Source: Saxidomus purpurata | Lineage: Eukaryota; Mollusca; Bivalvia; Venerida; Veneridae | Assembly: GCA_022818135.1 (NCBI GenBank) | Contig: JAFMSR010000008.1 | Span: 13,177,399-13,241,398 of the forward strand | Reading direction: 5' to 3' | Length of the DNA stretch: 64,000 bases | Shown: positions 1 through 11,881 of the stretch, in pieces | Position numbering within the stretch: the stretch's first letter is position 1 | Layout of the letters: each line of letters starts with the position of its first letter | Translations under genes and position numbers: made by a program | Notes under the pieces: model-generated | The model's database searches: none | What the model saw: only the letters and a program-made list of their open reading frames with translations | What the model was told of the DNA's origin: nothing

Positions 1-1016
1 CTGCTCCAGTACATAGTATCGTTACTGTCAGGAATTATTATGTCTCCCCCATCGGGGGGAGACATATTATTTAAATTTTAGCATAAAGACCTGACCTACA
101 GCTCTCAAACTTCATAGGATGAATGGTCTTATTGAGCAGATGATCCCTATTGTTTTTGGGGTCAGTAGTTCAAAGGTGGGGGTCACAGTGACCGTTGGTC
201 AATTTCTCGTTTCCGGATGATAACTAGAGTTCCTTTTTGACCTACGCCCTCAAACTTCATAGGATGATTGGTCTTATGAGCTGATGATCCCTATTGTTTT
301 TGGGGGTCAGTAAGCAAAGGCCAAGGCCCCCCCCCCGTTGGTCAATTCTCAAACGTCCCCCTTCCCCGGATGATAACTAGAGTTCCTTTAGACCCCCCCT
401 ACGACCTCAAACTTCATAGGATGATTGGTCTTATAGAGCAGATGATCCCTATTGTTTTTGGGGTCAGTAGGTCAAAGGTCAAGGTCACGTGACCGTTGGT
501 CAATTTCTCATTTCCGGATGATAACTAGAGTTCCTTTTGACCTACAACCTCAAACTGGGGGAGCCCCCCCCCCCCCCCCCGGTCCATTCTTCGTTTTTGA
601 GTTGTCTTTCAATAGTGTAAAAAAACCTGACAATATGAGCGCCTTGTTTTAAGTATCATCAAAATCCTTTAAAGGTTTGAAGAATTATGGAGCAGACACA
701 ATTTCATTTAATTTCATTTGTGAAACTATATATGATATGACCATCAAGTGCAATTCCGTTCGTTCACGCCCCGCCTGCCATACGCTGATTGAATAACCAG
801 GATTTTCAAAATTGAATACCTGGTTAAAAACAAACAGTTTAGGAAGCATCTTCTCATACAACCTTAACAATAGAAACCATCCATAGACAGCCTTCATTGA
901 AGTGACTACCGGGTATTTACATTATCTTATCTCCATTTCCATTCCTGTTTCCATTCACAGTTATTCTCAGCAGTGGGGGAGACATGCGCTTTTTTACAAA
1001 AGCATCCTCTAGTTTA
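1..1016. repeat. Tandem-core interspersed element with GTCTCCCCC ends
   Basis: About four units of roughly 140-170 bp share 'TTTTTGGGGTCAGTAGGTCA', 'CGGATGATAACTAGAGTTCC' and 'CTTCATAGGATGATTGGTC'. Near the left end ATGTCTCCCCCATCGGGGGAGACAT forms a hairpin (about 39-66); near the right end 'CAGTGGGGGAGACATG' (about 971-986) resembles its other half. Poly-C runs near 327-336 and 558-580 have probably decayed or been mis-assembled. I see no coding sequence. The left limit may lie outside the window. Confidence 0.7.
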
Positions 1017-1379
1017 AATTTTAGCATAAGGACCACAATGGAAATTAAGGATCACAATGAAAAATAAGGACCGCAATGGAAATAAGAGAGCTTTATTGCT
1101 CTCTTTTTTGTCATCCTTGGTATTGATTATATGTCATCTACTCTGCATTTTGATGCTAACAGGTACTATGTTGACATTCAATTTGTATTTGCTTTATGAC
1201 ATATACTCTTATTTTACCAGAATAAAACTATACTATTGGCATGTATTGCAGATGTTTTCAGCTCACTCAGGTGAACAATACAGGGCCTTCATGGCCATCT
1301 TGTTTAACTTTTTGATTCTACAGCTCAGCATTTGAAATTAGTATGTACATGATGTTTGTATAATTTTCTCAGTGATCAT

Positions 1380-2270
1380 CCCCTGCTGTGTAGCAGGAAG
1401 GGGATATAGGAATGGTCACCTTCTGTCTGTAACATTTCCTGTCCGCTCCATATCTCCTTAATCCATTGAAGGATTTTGATGAAACTCAGGTCAGATGTTC
1501 ATTTCATAAAGATGATGTGCAGAACTCATGAGTGTTTACATTGGCTCATGATCAAAGTTAAGGTCTAATGTTTGAGTCTCGAAATGTGTGTTTGCTCCAT
1601 TATTTCCTTTAACATGTTGAAAGATTTTGATGAAACTCAGGTCTAATGCTCACCATTTAAAGACCATGAGCTGAACCCATAATCTGGTCATGTTAGGTCA
1701 AGGTTACAACTTAAGGGCACATATTTGAGTCTTGAATTTCATGTCCTCTCCATATCTCCTTAACCCTTTGAAGTATTTTAATGAAACTTTGGTCAAATGT
1801 TTACCTCATCAAGTTTGTGTACAGAACCCTTGATCTAGCCATGCTGACACAATGTCAAGTTCACAACTTAAGGTCAATGATTTTAGTCTGTCAGCTCAGT
1901 ATCTCCTAAATTCTTAAAAGGATTTTGATGAAACTCCAGTCAAATGATCACCTAATCGAGACAATGTGTAGAACTTGTGATCAAGTCACACTGACTCAAA
2001 GTCAAGGACACAGCTTAAGGTCAAAGGTTTGAGTCTTGAACTTGTGTCAACTCAATATCTCCTGTACCATTTGATGAATCTGAATGAAACTCTAACCAAA
2101 TGTTTACCTCATCGAAATAATGTGTAGAACTTGTGATCAGGTCACACTGACTCAAGGTCAAGGACACAGCTTAAGGTCAAAGGTTTGAGTCTTGAATTTG
2201 TGTCTGCTCAGTTTAATGAATTTGAATGAAACTCTGGCCAAATGTTCATTTTCTGACATGGATTATGCTG
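1380..2270. repeat. Tandem repeat, about 150-165 bp units
   Basis: About five degenerate units each contain a form of 'ATCTCCTTAACC', 'GATTTTGATGAAACTC', 'TGTGCAGAAC', 'CAAGGTCA' and 'GTTTGAGTCTTGAA'. They have the same architecture as the other tandem-core elements here but belong to a separate sequence family. They lie in the presumed intron or flank upstream of the first coding exon at 2,824. Confidence 0.7.
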
Positions 2271-2823
2271 TCCAAATAGAGTCATGTGAAATAGGCACAT
2301 ACATTTATAGATTCTGGACATTTATTAAAATATAGGTACAGTATTTGCTGTTCTCAACACTGATCTTTGTGGGGTACTAATGTCCATCAATGTCATGAAT
2401 TCATACTTTTACTGTTAAATATGCTCTTCGGAAACACATACACTACTTCCCAGAGACCTTTTCTTTGACCACTTGAACAGATCAACTTTATTTGCTTTTT
2501 AAAAATCCATGCTGTGTACTTCTGCCATGTCTGAGAGAAAACTATACTCAGTAACATTAATTCCTTCACTCCTTCACTGTTTCTATTTGTGGTGGGGAAT
2601 ATAGTTGTCTTTTATACTGCCTTGTTATAATTTGATGAAAAACTTGATTTTAATAGATATTGTAATAGTTCTACTTCTGGCAGCCATTTATCATTAATAA
2701 TATCAGAAGGTATGTTTGAATTGTTTCAGTTCCAACATTTACTGTATATTGAGTAGTTATGAAACTTTGTTACAAAATCATACATTGTATTTAAAAGACT
2801 TACTAATATATGAATTTTTGCAG

Positions 2824-2970
2824 CGAACACTCAATAATGAGATGCTTGCTAGGCAGAGACCTCTCTTTGAGGAGCTTGAAAGATGCCGTGCCATAAAAAT
2901 AAACGTACAGGAATTGATGAGGAAACTGTCCAAAGTGCGCCTCACACAAGATGCTACACTAAAGTTAAAG
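2824..2970 (+). CDS. Exon of unidentified gene (charged helical segment)
   Basis: The exon follows TTTTTGCAG and opens in phase 0, 49 codons. It encodes a charged helix-like segment beginning RTLNNEMLARQRPLFEELER. The donor at 2,971 is GTCACT, a poor consensus. A better-looking GTACTA at 3,017 would end in phase 1, which does not fit the next exon's phase 0 start, so I prefer 2,970. Confidence 0.65.
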
Positions 2971-5900
2971 GTCACTATAATATTTTCCCATTGTTGGCTT
3001 TTCACCTTGTGCAAAGGTACTAAACTGGGATAAACTCTATCCATATGGACTTATATTTAAGCAACTTAAATAAAATGGTTAAGTTATTCCATCACAAATT
3101 AATCACTTTGTGAGTATTACAAAATATGAAACTACTGCAGAATATTGGTACTAAACCAGTTCAGTACTCAACAAGAAAAATGGCATTCAAGTTATACATG
3201 TAATTGCATTGATGACCTGTTGATTTGTGTCTTGCTTTTGCAAAAATAAGTGTCACATAGTGTGAAAACTGTGCAACCTGACTGGGGCTAAAACATAGGA
3301 CTCTTAGCATAAAAGGAGAATGCTCACTGTCTACCTGTCTTACAAATGTTCTCCCCAGTTGTAACCAATTTGTACCATAACAAATGTTATGTACTATTTA
3401 CAGTTAATGAAGAACACAAGTGAGCAGTTGAACACAGTCTTATGTTTTGACATTGACACATGTCTGCGTAACCCACATGCAGGTGATGGTGGCGTTCCTC
3501 TATGGGATCTCAACATTCAGGAAGTGATTGGCGCAATTAATGTATTAGACTGGAAACACAATGACCAAGGTATGAGCTAATTGCCTTTTTACCAAGAATA
3601 TGGTAAGAGAGTTTGAAGACTAGTTTATAACTGGGCTATGCACACCTGACATTGGCATCTCCCGTTTGTCTTTGTGCTGTTTAAAGGTTTGGACATTGGT
3701 TTAGGGTTTTGAATTCTTTATATTTACTTGAATTTTATGTTTCTACTTTCACAAAGTCGTAGTAATTCTATTTTGAAGGATTTTTAGCTCAACTTTTTGA
3801 AGAAAAGGGAAGCTATCCTACTCGCCCAGGCGTCAGCGTTGGTATCACACCTTGGTTAAGTTTTTCTTACCACCCCACTTTATTTCAAAAGTATTAGAGG
3901 TATGGCTTTGAAACTTACCATACTTGTTTACCATCATAACCTCCATCTACAGACAAGAGGACATAACTCTGTCAAGGTTTTTGACAGAATTATGGCCGTT
4001 TTTTGACTTAGAATGTGTATTGAGCTTGGTTAAGTTTTTCGTACCACCTCACTTTATTTCAAAACCATTAGAGGTATTGCTTTGAAACTAACCATACTTG
4101 TTAACCATCATGACCTACATCAACAAACAAGAGTGCATATCTCTGTCAATGTTTTTGACAGAATTATGCCCCTTTTTTACTTAGAAAATACATTGAATAT
4201 GGGTAAAATCCACTTATTGCCTTAACCCTTTGAGATATTGCTTTGAAACTTTGAATGCTTGTTTCCATCATTACCCCCATCTGTAGGCAAGAGAAGGTAA
4301 CTCTGTCAGGGATTTGTTTTAAAAATTAAGGCCCTGTATTGACTTAGAATCTTGGTTAAGTTTTTCGTACCAGTCCACTTTTTGACTAAACTGTTCGAGA
4401 TATTAATTTGAAAGTTGGAATACTTGTAAACCATCATGATCTCAAAACATGGGCAGGAGATGGTTATACTGTCAAGGATTTTATTTGAATTATGGCCCTT
4501 TTTGACTTAGAAACTCAGTTAAAATTTTCATTCTTGTCCACTTGTTGACTTAACCATTTGAGATATTACTTTGAAAGTTGGGAGTACTTATGTACCATCA
4601 TGAGACCTATCTGTAAGCAAGAGAAGATAACTCTGTGAAAATGTTTCTTGATTTGTACTTAGAAATTCCTAGTTAAAGTCTTGTGTGCCCTTAACTGTTA
4701 AAGTTTTGTTTTATAGGCAAGCACTAAAAAAGTCGAGCGCGCTGTCCTACTGACAGCTCTTGTTATATTAAATTGGCATTCCATTTCTATGGTAGATAAT
4801 TAGTAGTGGGAAGGCATGTGTTCATTCCTTCAGTTATACATTCAAACTGATCTATTGGTGGTGGCAAGATGCAATTTTGGTCTTGCCCAAAAACATACAG
4901 AGTTATGCCTCTTTTGAACTTCAGGTTAAACTTTGCATCCAGCTTTATTGTTCTTGCAAATAAAGAAACTTGATGGAAACATTACACAAGTCTCAGTGTC
5001 ACCAAACAAGGCTATAGGTTTAAACATTTCTATGTTTGCATTATGCTTCCTTTATACATGTGTATATATTACAATGCCTTTGTTTATTTGTCATTCACAT
5101 AAATTTGTTGAGCAGTCTTCTTTTTCCATATCTATGTATCTCAAGATGTTTTACATTTTTCTAACAAACTTTGTGTAATGAAGAAAAGCGTCAATAAATA
5201 CATTGCATCAATGGTCAAATGAGAGTAAAATACTTGTTATTCTTAGTAACTTTGGTTTTAGCCCTGCTAATAAACTGACCTGTAAGTAATTGCAAAGATT
5301 GCTGTTGAAGCAAACATTGAATGCCAAGAAAAACTGTATTCTCAGTGACAAATGGTTAAGGTATGACCTGTAATGAGACTGAACAGATCATTGAGTGCCA
5401 AGGAAATATATAAGATGGTAAGTAGGTTGAACCATGAGATTGACAGATCTTGTTATATAAGAACCATAATAATATTCCTATTAGACTTGTTAAAAGTTTA
5501 TTAGGGCAATATTATGTTATGAATGATTTTTAAAAAGTGCTCTTTAAACTTAGATTAAGTGGGCAAAGTTCAGAAAGTAGAGTAAAAAAAATATTGGATT
5601 TTGTTCGGGCCATAGCCTATGTATTAGATAAAGTTAATGTAATGTATTACAGGTGCTGTAAAGGCAAATTGTAAAGAAACTGGTATGCAGACAGTAAGTG
5701 AGGAAGCTGAGAACTTGAACATACATCCAATGAAACCATTTCATACTGATTCAGGTACACAGGCAAAGGGAAGTAACCGTAATAAACTTACAGAAAACAA
5801 TAAATACAGTGTAATAAATCCTAGTACAGGGTTAAAGGAAGAGTGTGTGGAACTTGAGTCAGTATCACCGGAACAGACAAGTCTAGATAGAAGGTCTTTT

Positions 5901-6950
5901 GATGAGATTGATGGAGAATACCCAAGTAGTGGTAAAAAGGTGAACTTATCTACAGAAAATGGGACAAAGGTGCTTAAAAAGAATGAAGATGAAATCTGTG
6001 TGACAGAAACAAGAAGCAGACTAGATAAAGGACAAAAACTGAAACAAAATGGTGTGGTAGAACAGAATTATGCTCTGGATGGAGATGAAGATTTGAATGA
6101 CAGACTCAGAAGTCCTGAAACAGCTTCCAGTATTAGAACTAAAGGCCGAAGCAGTTTTCCCCAGGAAAGCAGTCCGGCGATTGGAAATAAAAACAGTAAT
6201 GGAAAACCAAAAGTTTTAGTTAACAAAGCAAAAAAGAGTTACTCTGATAAAGACTTAAACAAAGGAGAAAGATCCTACAGTCCCAGCAATGCAGAAGTTC
6301 TTGCAAAGTTTGTGGCCCGCCGCAGAACTATGTCTCCATCCACATCTTCTCCTACTTTGAAAGCAATGGGTGGAGCAATGAGTGACATGAAAATGAAAGA
6401 TGAATTGGACCTAAGTACAAAGAAAAGTACTTCATCCCCGGCTTTGAAATCTTTGAATAAAACTTTTGCAGGAACAAAGAGTAAACAAGACGTAGATTTG
6501 AATAGGGCAATCACTGCTGTAAATTCTGCAGAACATTTTTCTGGAATGAAAAAAGATGAAAAATCTAACCAAAATGTAACTGTTGCTAAATCAGATGGTT
6601 CTGAAATCCATGGTACCGAGAAAGGGAAAATTGATATAACTACACCTGAAAAGTCAGATATGACCAACACTCAGACGTCAGACGTTACCAATACAAAAAC
6701 TGACAGAGTCAGCTCTCAGTCCAATTTTACAAACTCTCAACCTGACATAACTAGTACTAAACCAGAAATAAACAACACTCAGCCAGACATAACCAGATCT
6801 CAATCTGACATGATTTCTGTAGAAGAAGTGCCTAGTTCCCATCATCATAAACCATTCTCAAAGCAACCAATAGGAGTGAACCTGGATTTTAATTTAGGTC
6901 TTGATAATTTTGATGGAAAAAATGAACAGAAAAGAATTACTGAGGTTTAG
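2824..6950 (+). CDS. Unidentified protein, C-terminal 536 residues (3 exons; 5' end outside window)
   Basis: Exons 2,824-2,970, 3,404-3,569 and 5,653-6,950 join in one frame (phases 0, 0, 1) to give 536 codons and a TAG. Residues 1-49 are charged and probably helical (ends 'ATLKLK'). Residues 50-104 hold a compact stretch with 'VLCFDIDTCLRNPHAGDG' and 'PLWDLNIQEVIGAINVLDW'. From about residue 105 the chain is low-complexity, rich in Ser, Lys, Asn, Asp and Thr, with SSPAL/SSPTL motifs and a degenerate array of 'QPDIT'-like repeats. It ends ITEV, a possible class I PDZ ligand. I do not recognise the family and give no function. The exon borders have the usual acceptors, but the first donor (GTCACT) is weak. 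The first exon opens in phase 0 with no start codon, so upstream exons are expected to the left. The final GAG|GTTTAG could conceivably be a splice donor rather than the true end. Confidence 0.7.
3404..3569 (+). CDS. Exon of unidentified gene (conserved-looking middle segment)
   Basis: The acceptor is TTTACAG and the donor is GTATGA at 3,570. The exon is 166 bp, phase 0 to phase 1. It encodes the most protein-like part of the gene, including CFDIDTCLRNPHAGDG followed by a Trp-containing hydrophobic stretch. Its phase matches the exon at 5,653 exactly. Confidence 0.75.
3785..4764 (+). mobile_element. Tandem-core element, family B (CTCGACTTTTT type), copy 1
   Basis: Starts TTTTTAGCTCAACTTTTTGA and ends with AAAAAAGTCGAGCG, the hairpin GCTGTCCTACTGACAGC and TCTTGTT. 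The AGTCGAGC near the 3' end is the reverse complement of the 5' GCTCGACT seen in copy 2, so there are subterminal inverted repeats. The core holds about six units of roughly 150-170 bp with 'TTGGTTAAGTTTTTCGTACC' and 'GAATTATGGCCCTTTTT'. It lies in the intron 3,570-5,652. This architecture fits non-autonomous Helentron-like ('pearl'/HINE) elements; no transposase is encoded. Confidence 0.75.
5653..6950 (+). CDS. Last exon of unidentified gene (long disordered tail)
   Basis: The acceptor is GTATTACAG. The 1,298-bp open frame to TAG is by far the longest on the + strand. Composition is Ser/Lys/Asn/Thr/Asp-rich and predicted disordered. Short motifs recur: RRRTMSPSTSSPTLK, STSSPALKSLNK, and a C-terminal run of (N/S)xQPDIT-like repeats over about residues 322-371 counted from the internal Met at 5,685. 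The last residues are RITEV. Repeated SP/SSP sites suggest proline-directed phosphorylation. The reverse-strand open frame at 6,275-6,670 is a shadow. Confidence 0.85.
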
Positions 6951-7284
6951 CTAATTCTGAATGACATTTCTTTCAAATATTGGTACTACTGATTCTTTCT
7001 AAGCTTTTATGCTAACTATTCTTAGCCTTCTTTGCGTATTTTACAAGATAAACATATTGTCTACTAATCATGTAGTTACAGCTAAAAAATATATTTAAAA
7101 AATATATAGCTTCCTTGGGAGAAAAAAAGTATTTATTGAAAAGCCAAGCAGGTAATTGTAAGTTATCTATAGGGTTTTAACTATGCTTGTTACCACAAAA
7201 ACTTCACACTGGATATTAATAGCAGAACAATAAGAATATTTATTGAGGTTCAGTTTACTACATAGAAACTTACGTTTGTCCTTT
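6951..7284. other. 3' flank of the unidentified gene
   Basis: AT-rich sequence after the stop. Several ATAAA-like strings occur but I cannot single out a polyadenylation signal. No coding potential seen. Confidence 0.4.
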
Positions 7285-8113
7285 TGTAGTTCACCTGGGC
7301 ACATAGTACTCATGGTGAGCTCTTGTGACAGTTTGTCGTCTGTATTCAACTGTTGCTTCTAAGGCATCTTCTCTGAGATCACTGAAAGTAGTGAAACTGC
7401 TGAAGTTATTCTGCTCTGCTGTACCAAATGGTGACCAGAGCTGAAAACAGAAAATTCTTTACACAACATCCCTCCTTATCCACTGGGCCAGTTTCAACAA
7501 AATTTCACAGGATTGTTCTTTGGGTGGTCCTCTGCTAAAGATGCTAACTAAAATTGATCAAAGCGTTCTTCTCTGCTGCACAAAGTGGTTACCAGAGCTG
7601 AAAATAGAAAAATCTTAAAACAACTTTTGCCCTTGGGTCAAAATTGACCCTGTCGTTTTCAGCTTCTTTCTTCTTTAGCTACATTGATGATATTTGGACC
7701 ATCTGTTGAGATTGCAAACCAATTTTAATACTTTCACTTGATACCTTTACCTTTTGACCTCCTTTCTAGTGTTTTGAAACTTCAGCAATTCAATTTGTAC
7801 ACTGAGTTTTGCAAATAGTTTAATATTTAACCAGGATTACATTGACTCTAACTTTTTGAATACTTTTTTGTTTGTGAAGCTACAGTCAGGAAATTTCGTG
7901 CAGTTTTGTAGAAAGTTTCAATGTTATTTGTTTCATGCCTTTGTTTTGCTTCCATTCAAAGAACTCACAGCCTTATCATTGACATAAAAGTTTTAAAATC
8001 TACATTGTATACCGGTATGTACTTTCAGTTTTTTTTCTGCAACCCTGTCTGACCTTTTATAATGGCCACTGGTTCCCAGATGAGCGATATAGGCCCATCA
8101 CAGCCCTCTTGTT
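7285..8113 (+). mobile_element. Tandem-core element, family A (TCACCTGAGC ... CCCTCTTGTT), degenerate copy
   Basis: Starts TAGTTCACCTGGGCAC with 'TGGTGAGCTCTTGTGACAG' and ends 'CAGATGAGCGATATAGGCCC' then 'AGCCCTCTTGTT'. Both ends match the better copy at 14,868-15,937. The inside contains 'GGTCAAAATTGACC' as in other copies. No coding capacity. Confidence 0.65.
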
Positions 8114-8303
8114 TTATTTTTGCCTTGATTCTTTACCATGTTTGATTGATAACATTTTTACATGTAGTGTATTTTAAAATTAATGCAAATATTTAGCAAT
8201 TTTCTAGTCTAGCATTGTTCTTCCAAATATTTATTGTGTCTATTGTACAAATATGAAAACAAATGCAAATATTTTCTTACATACAATATTATAATGTTAT
8301 TAA

Positions 8304-8419
8304 TCAAGTGATTTCATATTGGCCTTGTTATTTGTCCGAGGGTGGTCGTATTGGCACAAGGCCGAGGGCCAATACGACTGCCCAAGGACAAATAACAAGG
8401 CCAATATGAAATCACTTGA
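8304..8419. repeat. Long perfect-stem inverted repeat
   Basis: The 34 bases at 8,304-8,337 are the exact reverse complement of 8,386-8,419 (arm starts TCAAGTGATTTCATATTGGC). The pairing continues with two mismatches through GGTCGTATTGG/CCAATACGAC. The loop is only about 14 bases. It abuts the terminal-inverted-repeat element beginning at 8,431 and shares the word 'CATATTGGC' with that element's right part (about 9,746). Confidence 0.9.
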
Positions 8420-8430
8420 TAATGATAATT

Positions 8431-9830
8431 TTATTATTCAACTTTACAATATTGCCTAAAAAAACAAGAATAAAGTGAATCTGACATGTTCATGAGTTGT
8501 GGGTAAGGAAATACTACCCGAGGGTTGAGATATGTCCCAAAAACAAGGCTCTTCTGAGTTTGTTTTGGACGTATCTCAACCCGAGGGTGGGATTTCCTTA
8601 TCCACAACTCAATGGACATGGTAGATTTATTTTCTCACCGTTTAAATCGCATTTTCACACAAGAAAGAAGAAATAAGTGCAAGTATACGAAAGTGGCCAA
8701 AGGGGCAAAAATTCGAAATTTTAATGAGGCATGCCACTGTTTACTTTCACCTTTATCAACTCAGTTTTCTAAGTAAAATGTATTTTCTCTAAAAAAAATA
8801 TGTGTGAATAATTTGATGTGTGCCTCTCAAAACCACTTTTTGCTTAAATCTACCCTTCCTGATCCCATTTGGCCAAATCCTTGCAAACATTTTGTTTATT
8901 AAAAAAGTTGGCAGCTTTACTGACGTCACACATCTTTTAAAAAGTAGTGCAGACCTGATAAGGCGGAAAAGAGATGGTGGCCCAACGCGGTCCACACTTA
9001 ATTTTTGATATTCCATAGTTTTTAGAAAGGGATGTGGTCAGCACACACACACTTAAATGTTTTTAAAAAATGAATGTATTTATAAGATACTTGTGACGAC
9101 ATGTTTAGTGACCACCTATGACTGTTATGTGCCTAATGTGAACATTTGTTAATGTAATTAGTTATGCGGTATGGTGCCCATCTTACATTCCACACCGGTG
9201 ATGAGTTGACCTACTTTCATGTAAAGGCCTTTGCGTTCTTTTATTTCATTTGTTTTGTTTGTCTTTTCTTTTTAGGGGTGTTTTTTTTTTCAGTACAGAA
9301 TGGGGATGAAAAAATGAAAATCAACTTTTTCTTGAATTTTAATTAAAAACTGCTATAGATGGATAGAAAATGGTCTAACTAAGAAAATGAATACAAATAA
9401 CCCTATGTTTATTTCAAAAATAAAAATTTAACAGTCATTTTTCGATAACCTTGTGAGATTAGATTTTCCATCACTGCTAAATATAGACATTTTTCTGTCC
9501 GTTAAGTGAGAAATAAATGTTCTTGTAACAATAACAATGTTATTTGTATTTAACTTAGTAAAATAAGACATCAGCAGGAGTCTAAAAAAGTCTGCATATC
9601 AATTGAAACAAAATGGCGTCGTTTAAAAAAAATCTCACGGAAGTGACTTCTCCGTATTGGCCCTCTCTTTTAAACCAATCAGAATGCTTGAATTCCATGG
9701 CCTTGCTTTCTTGTATTGGCCCTGCTTTTCTCATATTGGCTTAGTTATGCTTTGTATTAGCTCTACCTGTTTCATATCATGTGTGCAGTTGATCTGATAC
9801 AGTGTGTAATATTGTAAAGTTGAATAATAA
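8431..9830. mobile_element. 1.4-kb non-autonomous element with 23-bp terminal inverted repeats
   Basis: Positions 8,431-8,453 (TTATTATTCAACTTTACAAT + ATT) are the perfect reverse complement of 9,808-9,830. Inside lies a second imperfect hairpin (about 8,483-8,621, 'TTGTGGGTAAGGAAATAC' against 'GATTTCCTTATCCACAA'). I see no convincing target-site duplication and no transposase. It is probably a MITE or foldback element; superfamily unassigned. Confidence 0.65.
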
Positions 9831-10986
9831 CACTTGCTATTTATTTATCCATGTATAGCGCATACTTTATCAATGTATTTAAATTTTTTATTTGTTGAAA
9901 TTGTACTATGCCTACTAATGTCATCAGCAAAAGGATTTAACTGCAGCTTTCAAAAATAGATCATGTGAAGCTCAGCTTTCTTATATTTATTTGTATCTCT
10001 CTGATCTGCATTTTTCATGTATGGTTAGTTAAGTGGCTAGCACACTGGGCACTCCCTGGGCTGTTTATGAGATGGTCATCAGATCAGACAGGTCTTCTCT
10101 GGGTTCCCTGAATTTTTTGCTACAGTTGTAACATCACAGCATGTCATCATCAGTTAAACAATTTTACACAAGCTTATATTGCTTTGTCAGTTTCAAATCT
10201 GTGCTTTAAAGAATGGCTATGTACATAACAATACTTAGATGATAAAAATGAATTGAAAACATTCTGTAAATACTTCTGTTTGATGACTGAAAATGGCTTT
10301 TGAAAACAAGCCAGCGATTATGAAGAAATTGCTTACAACAGTTGCTACTGGTATGTAGTCAAGTCTTTTAAAATGGCTATGTTTGATTAGTACTGACCCT
10401 CTAGTTTTTAATATGTTAAAGAGACAACTTTTTTATGATTTTACACACAGAAGCGTAAAAATAATTATGTTATAACATGTCTCTGCTTTATTACAACAAA
10501 CTTAATTTTACATTTTGTGTCAAATTATGCACTCAGTTGAAATATGACTGTATACTTTTTAAAAGGTTCTTGAAGAACAAGAAAGCTTTACTGTTTTATT
10601 ACTTTACCATGTCTTAATTTTTATGTACAAGTGTAGTTTTATTATTTGAAAATACTTAAACTGTTGGTTTTTTTTTTGGAAAGACATTTTCAGAATTTGA
10701 ACAAATAAAATATAACAAATGATGGAGCTTATGACTACAGTGGGTTGTCAATTATTCAACAAGGTTTACAGCTATCCAAAACATTTACTTCATTTTATAC
10801 ATTGTTCTCTACCTGAGGGAACTGTGAAACAGATCATTGAATACTTAATCTGTTACAATTTTATGACCATTTCTGTTTCAGAGCACAAACAGGGGCTTAA
10901 AATTAATTTAAGGAGAAATATTTAATCTGCGACACTGTTCCTTAAAACAGGGAATAGTGCATAAATTGCAGCAAAACTTTTAATAT
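9831..10986. other. AT-rich intergenic stretch, nothing recognised
   Basis: No exon-like frames with splice borders, no RNA genes and no clear repeats. The small open frame at 10,719-10,925 looks accidental. Confidence 0.4.
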
Positions 10987-11881
10987 AGAGTACCATATAT
11001 CAGGGATTTTTTTCGCGTACATCAAATTTCACGATTTTCGTCCTGTTTAAAAGCTGCTCGCTCTCAGTTACCGTTGAAATTTTTTTTTTTTTTAAATTGA
11101 CATACTTATATAAATATAAAATAAAAGGCTAGAACAAAACATAAGCAAAAATCTAGGTAGAGGTAGGAATTTGCAGAAATCTATTGAAAATGTCGGTTAC
11201 ACTATATGTTTATATTGGAATTTCTAAAGCGTTTTGAATTTGATAGCGTTTTATTTGAAATTAAGAGATATAAAGTGACAGGAATTTATACTGGAGGCTT
11301 TTAATATGACTATATGTTCTAAAATACGTTATTTACATGCAGTTTGAAGAACTTCATTTTTTTACTAAAATCTGAGCGAGCAGCTTTAATTTCAGCAATT
11401 CTAATTTTCGCGATTTTAAAAAAGTTGATTTTGATTTTCGCGACAGTGCTATAAACTGGTATTTCATACTGCTCCGGTTGTTTTATTTGTTTTCTAAAAT
11501 AAACAATAAATAGTAGTACATCATGTATCATATGTTCATTGAATGAATGGTATTTATGGCACATCGATAATGACTATGCATTTTCGCGGAGATAGTTTGT
11601 ACAGGTTTCAACTGTTTTAATGCTCAATTAAATTTAGAGGTTAGTATTCAACACCTGTCCTGATATTGCATTCAGGTAAGTAAGGTAAATAACTGACACC
11701 TTATTTAATATGATTATTATACAGTTCATGTTAGATAATGTGCTAATCATGATACATGTATGTATAACATGCATGCGGAACTTACAATTTCACAAAATGT
11801 TGTATTAAATTTTTGCTGATTCTTGTGAATATAGCGAAAATTAGACACACAGGAAAAAAAAACGATATACGGTATTTAGCC
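10987..11881. mobile_element. Possible TTTTTTCGCG-type terminal-repeat element
   Basis: The left end TACCATATATCAGGGATTTT runs into TTTTTCGCG. The right end, read in reverse complement, begins TACCGTATATCGTTTTTTTT. Between them 'TTTTCGCG/ATTTTCGCGA' recurs (11,405-11,445, 11,579-11,588). The matching ends suggest imperfect terminal inverted repeats. No coding sequence, and no target duplication found. Confidence 0.4.

Noticed and set aside
6275..6670. 131-codon minus-strand frame
   Set aside because: Shadow of the Ser/Lys-rich exon on the plus strand.
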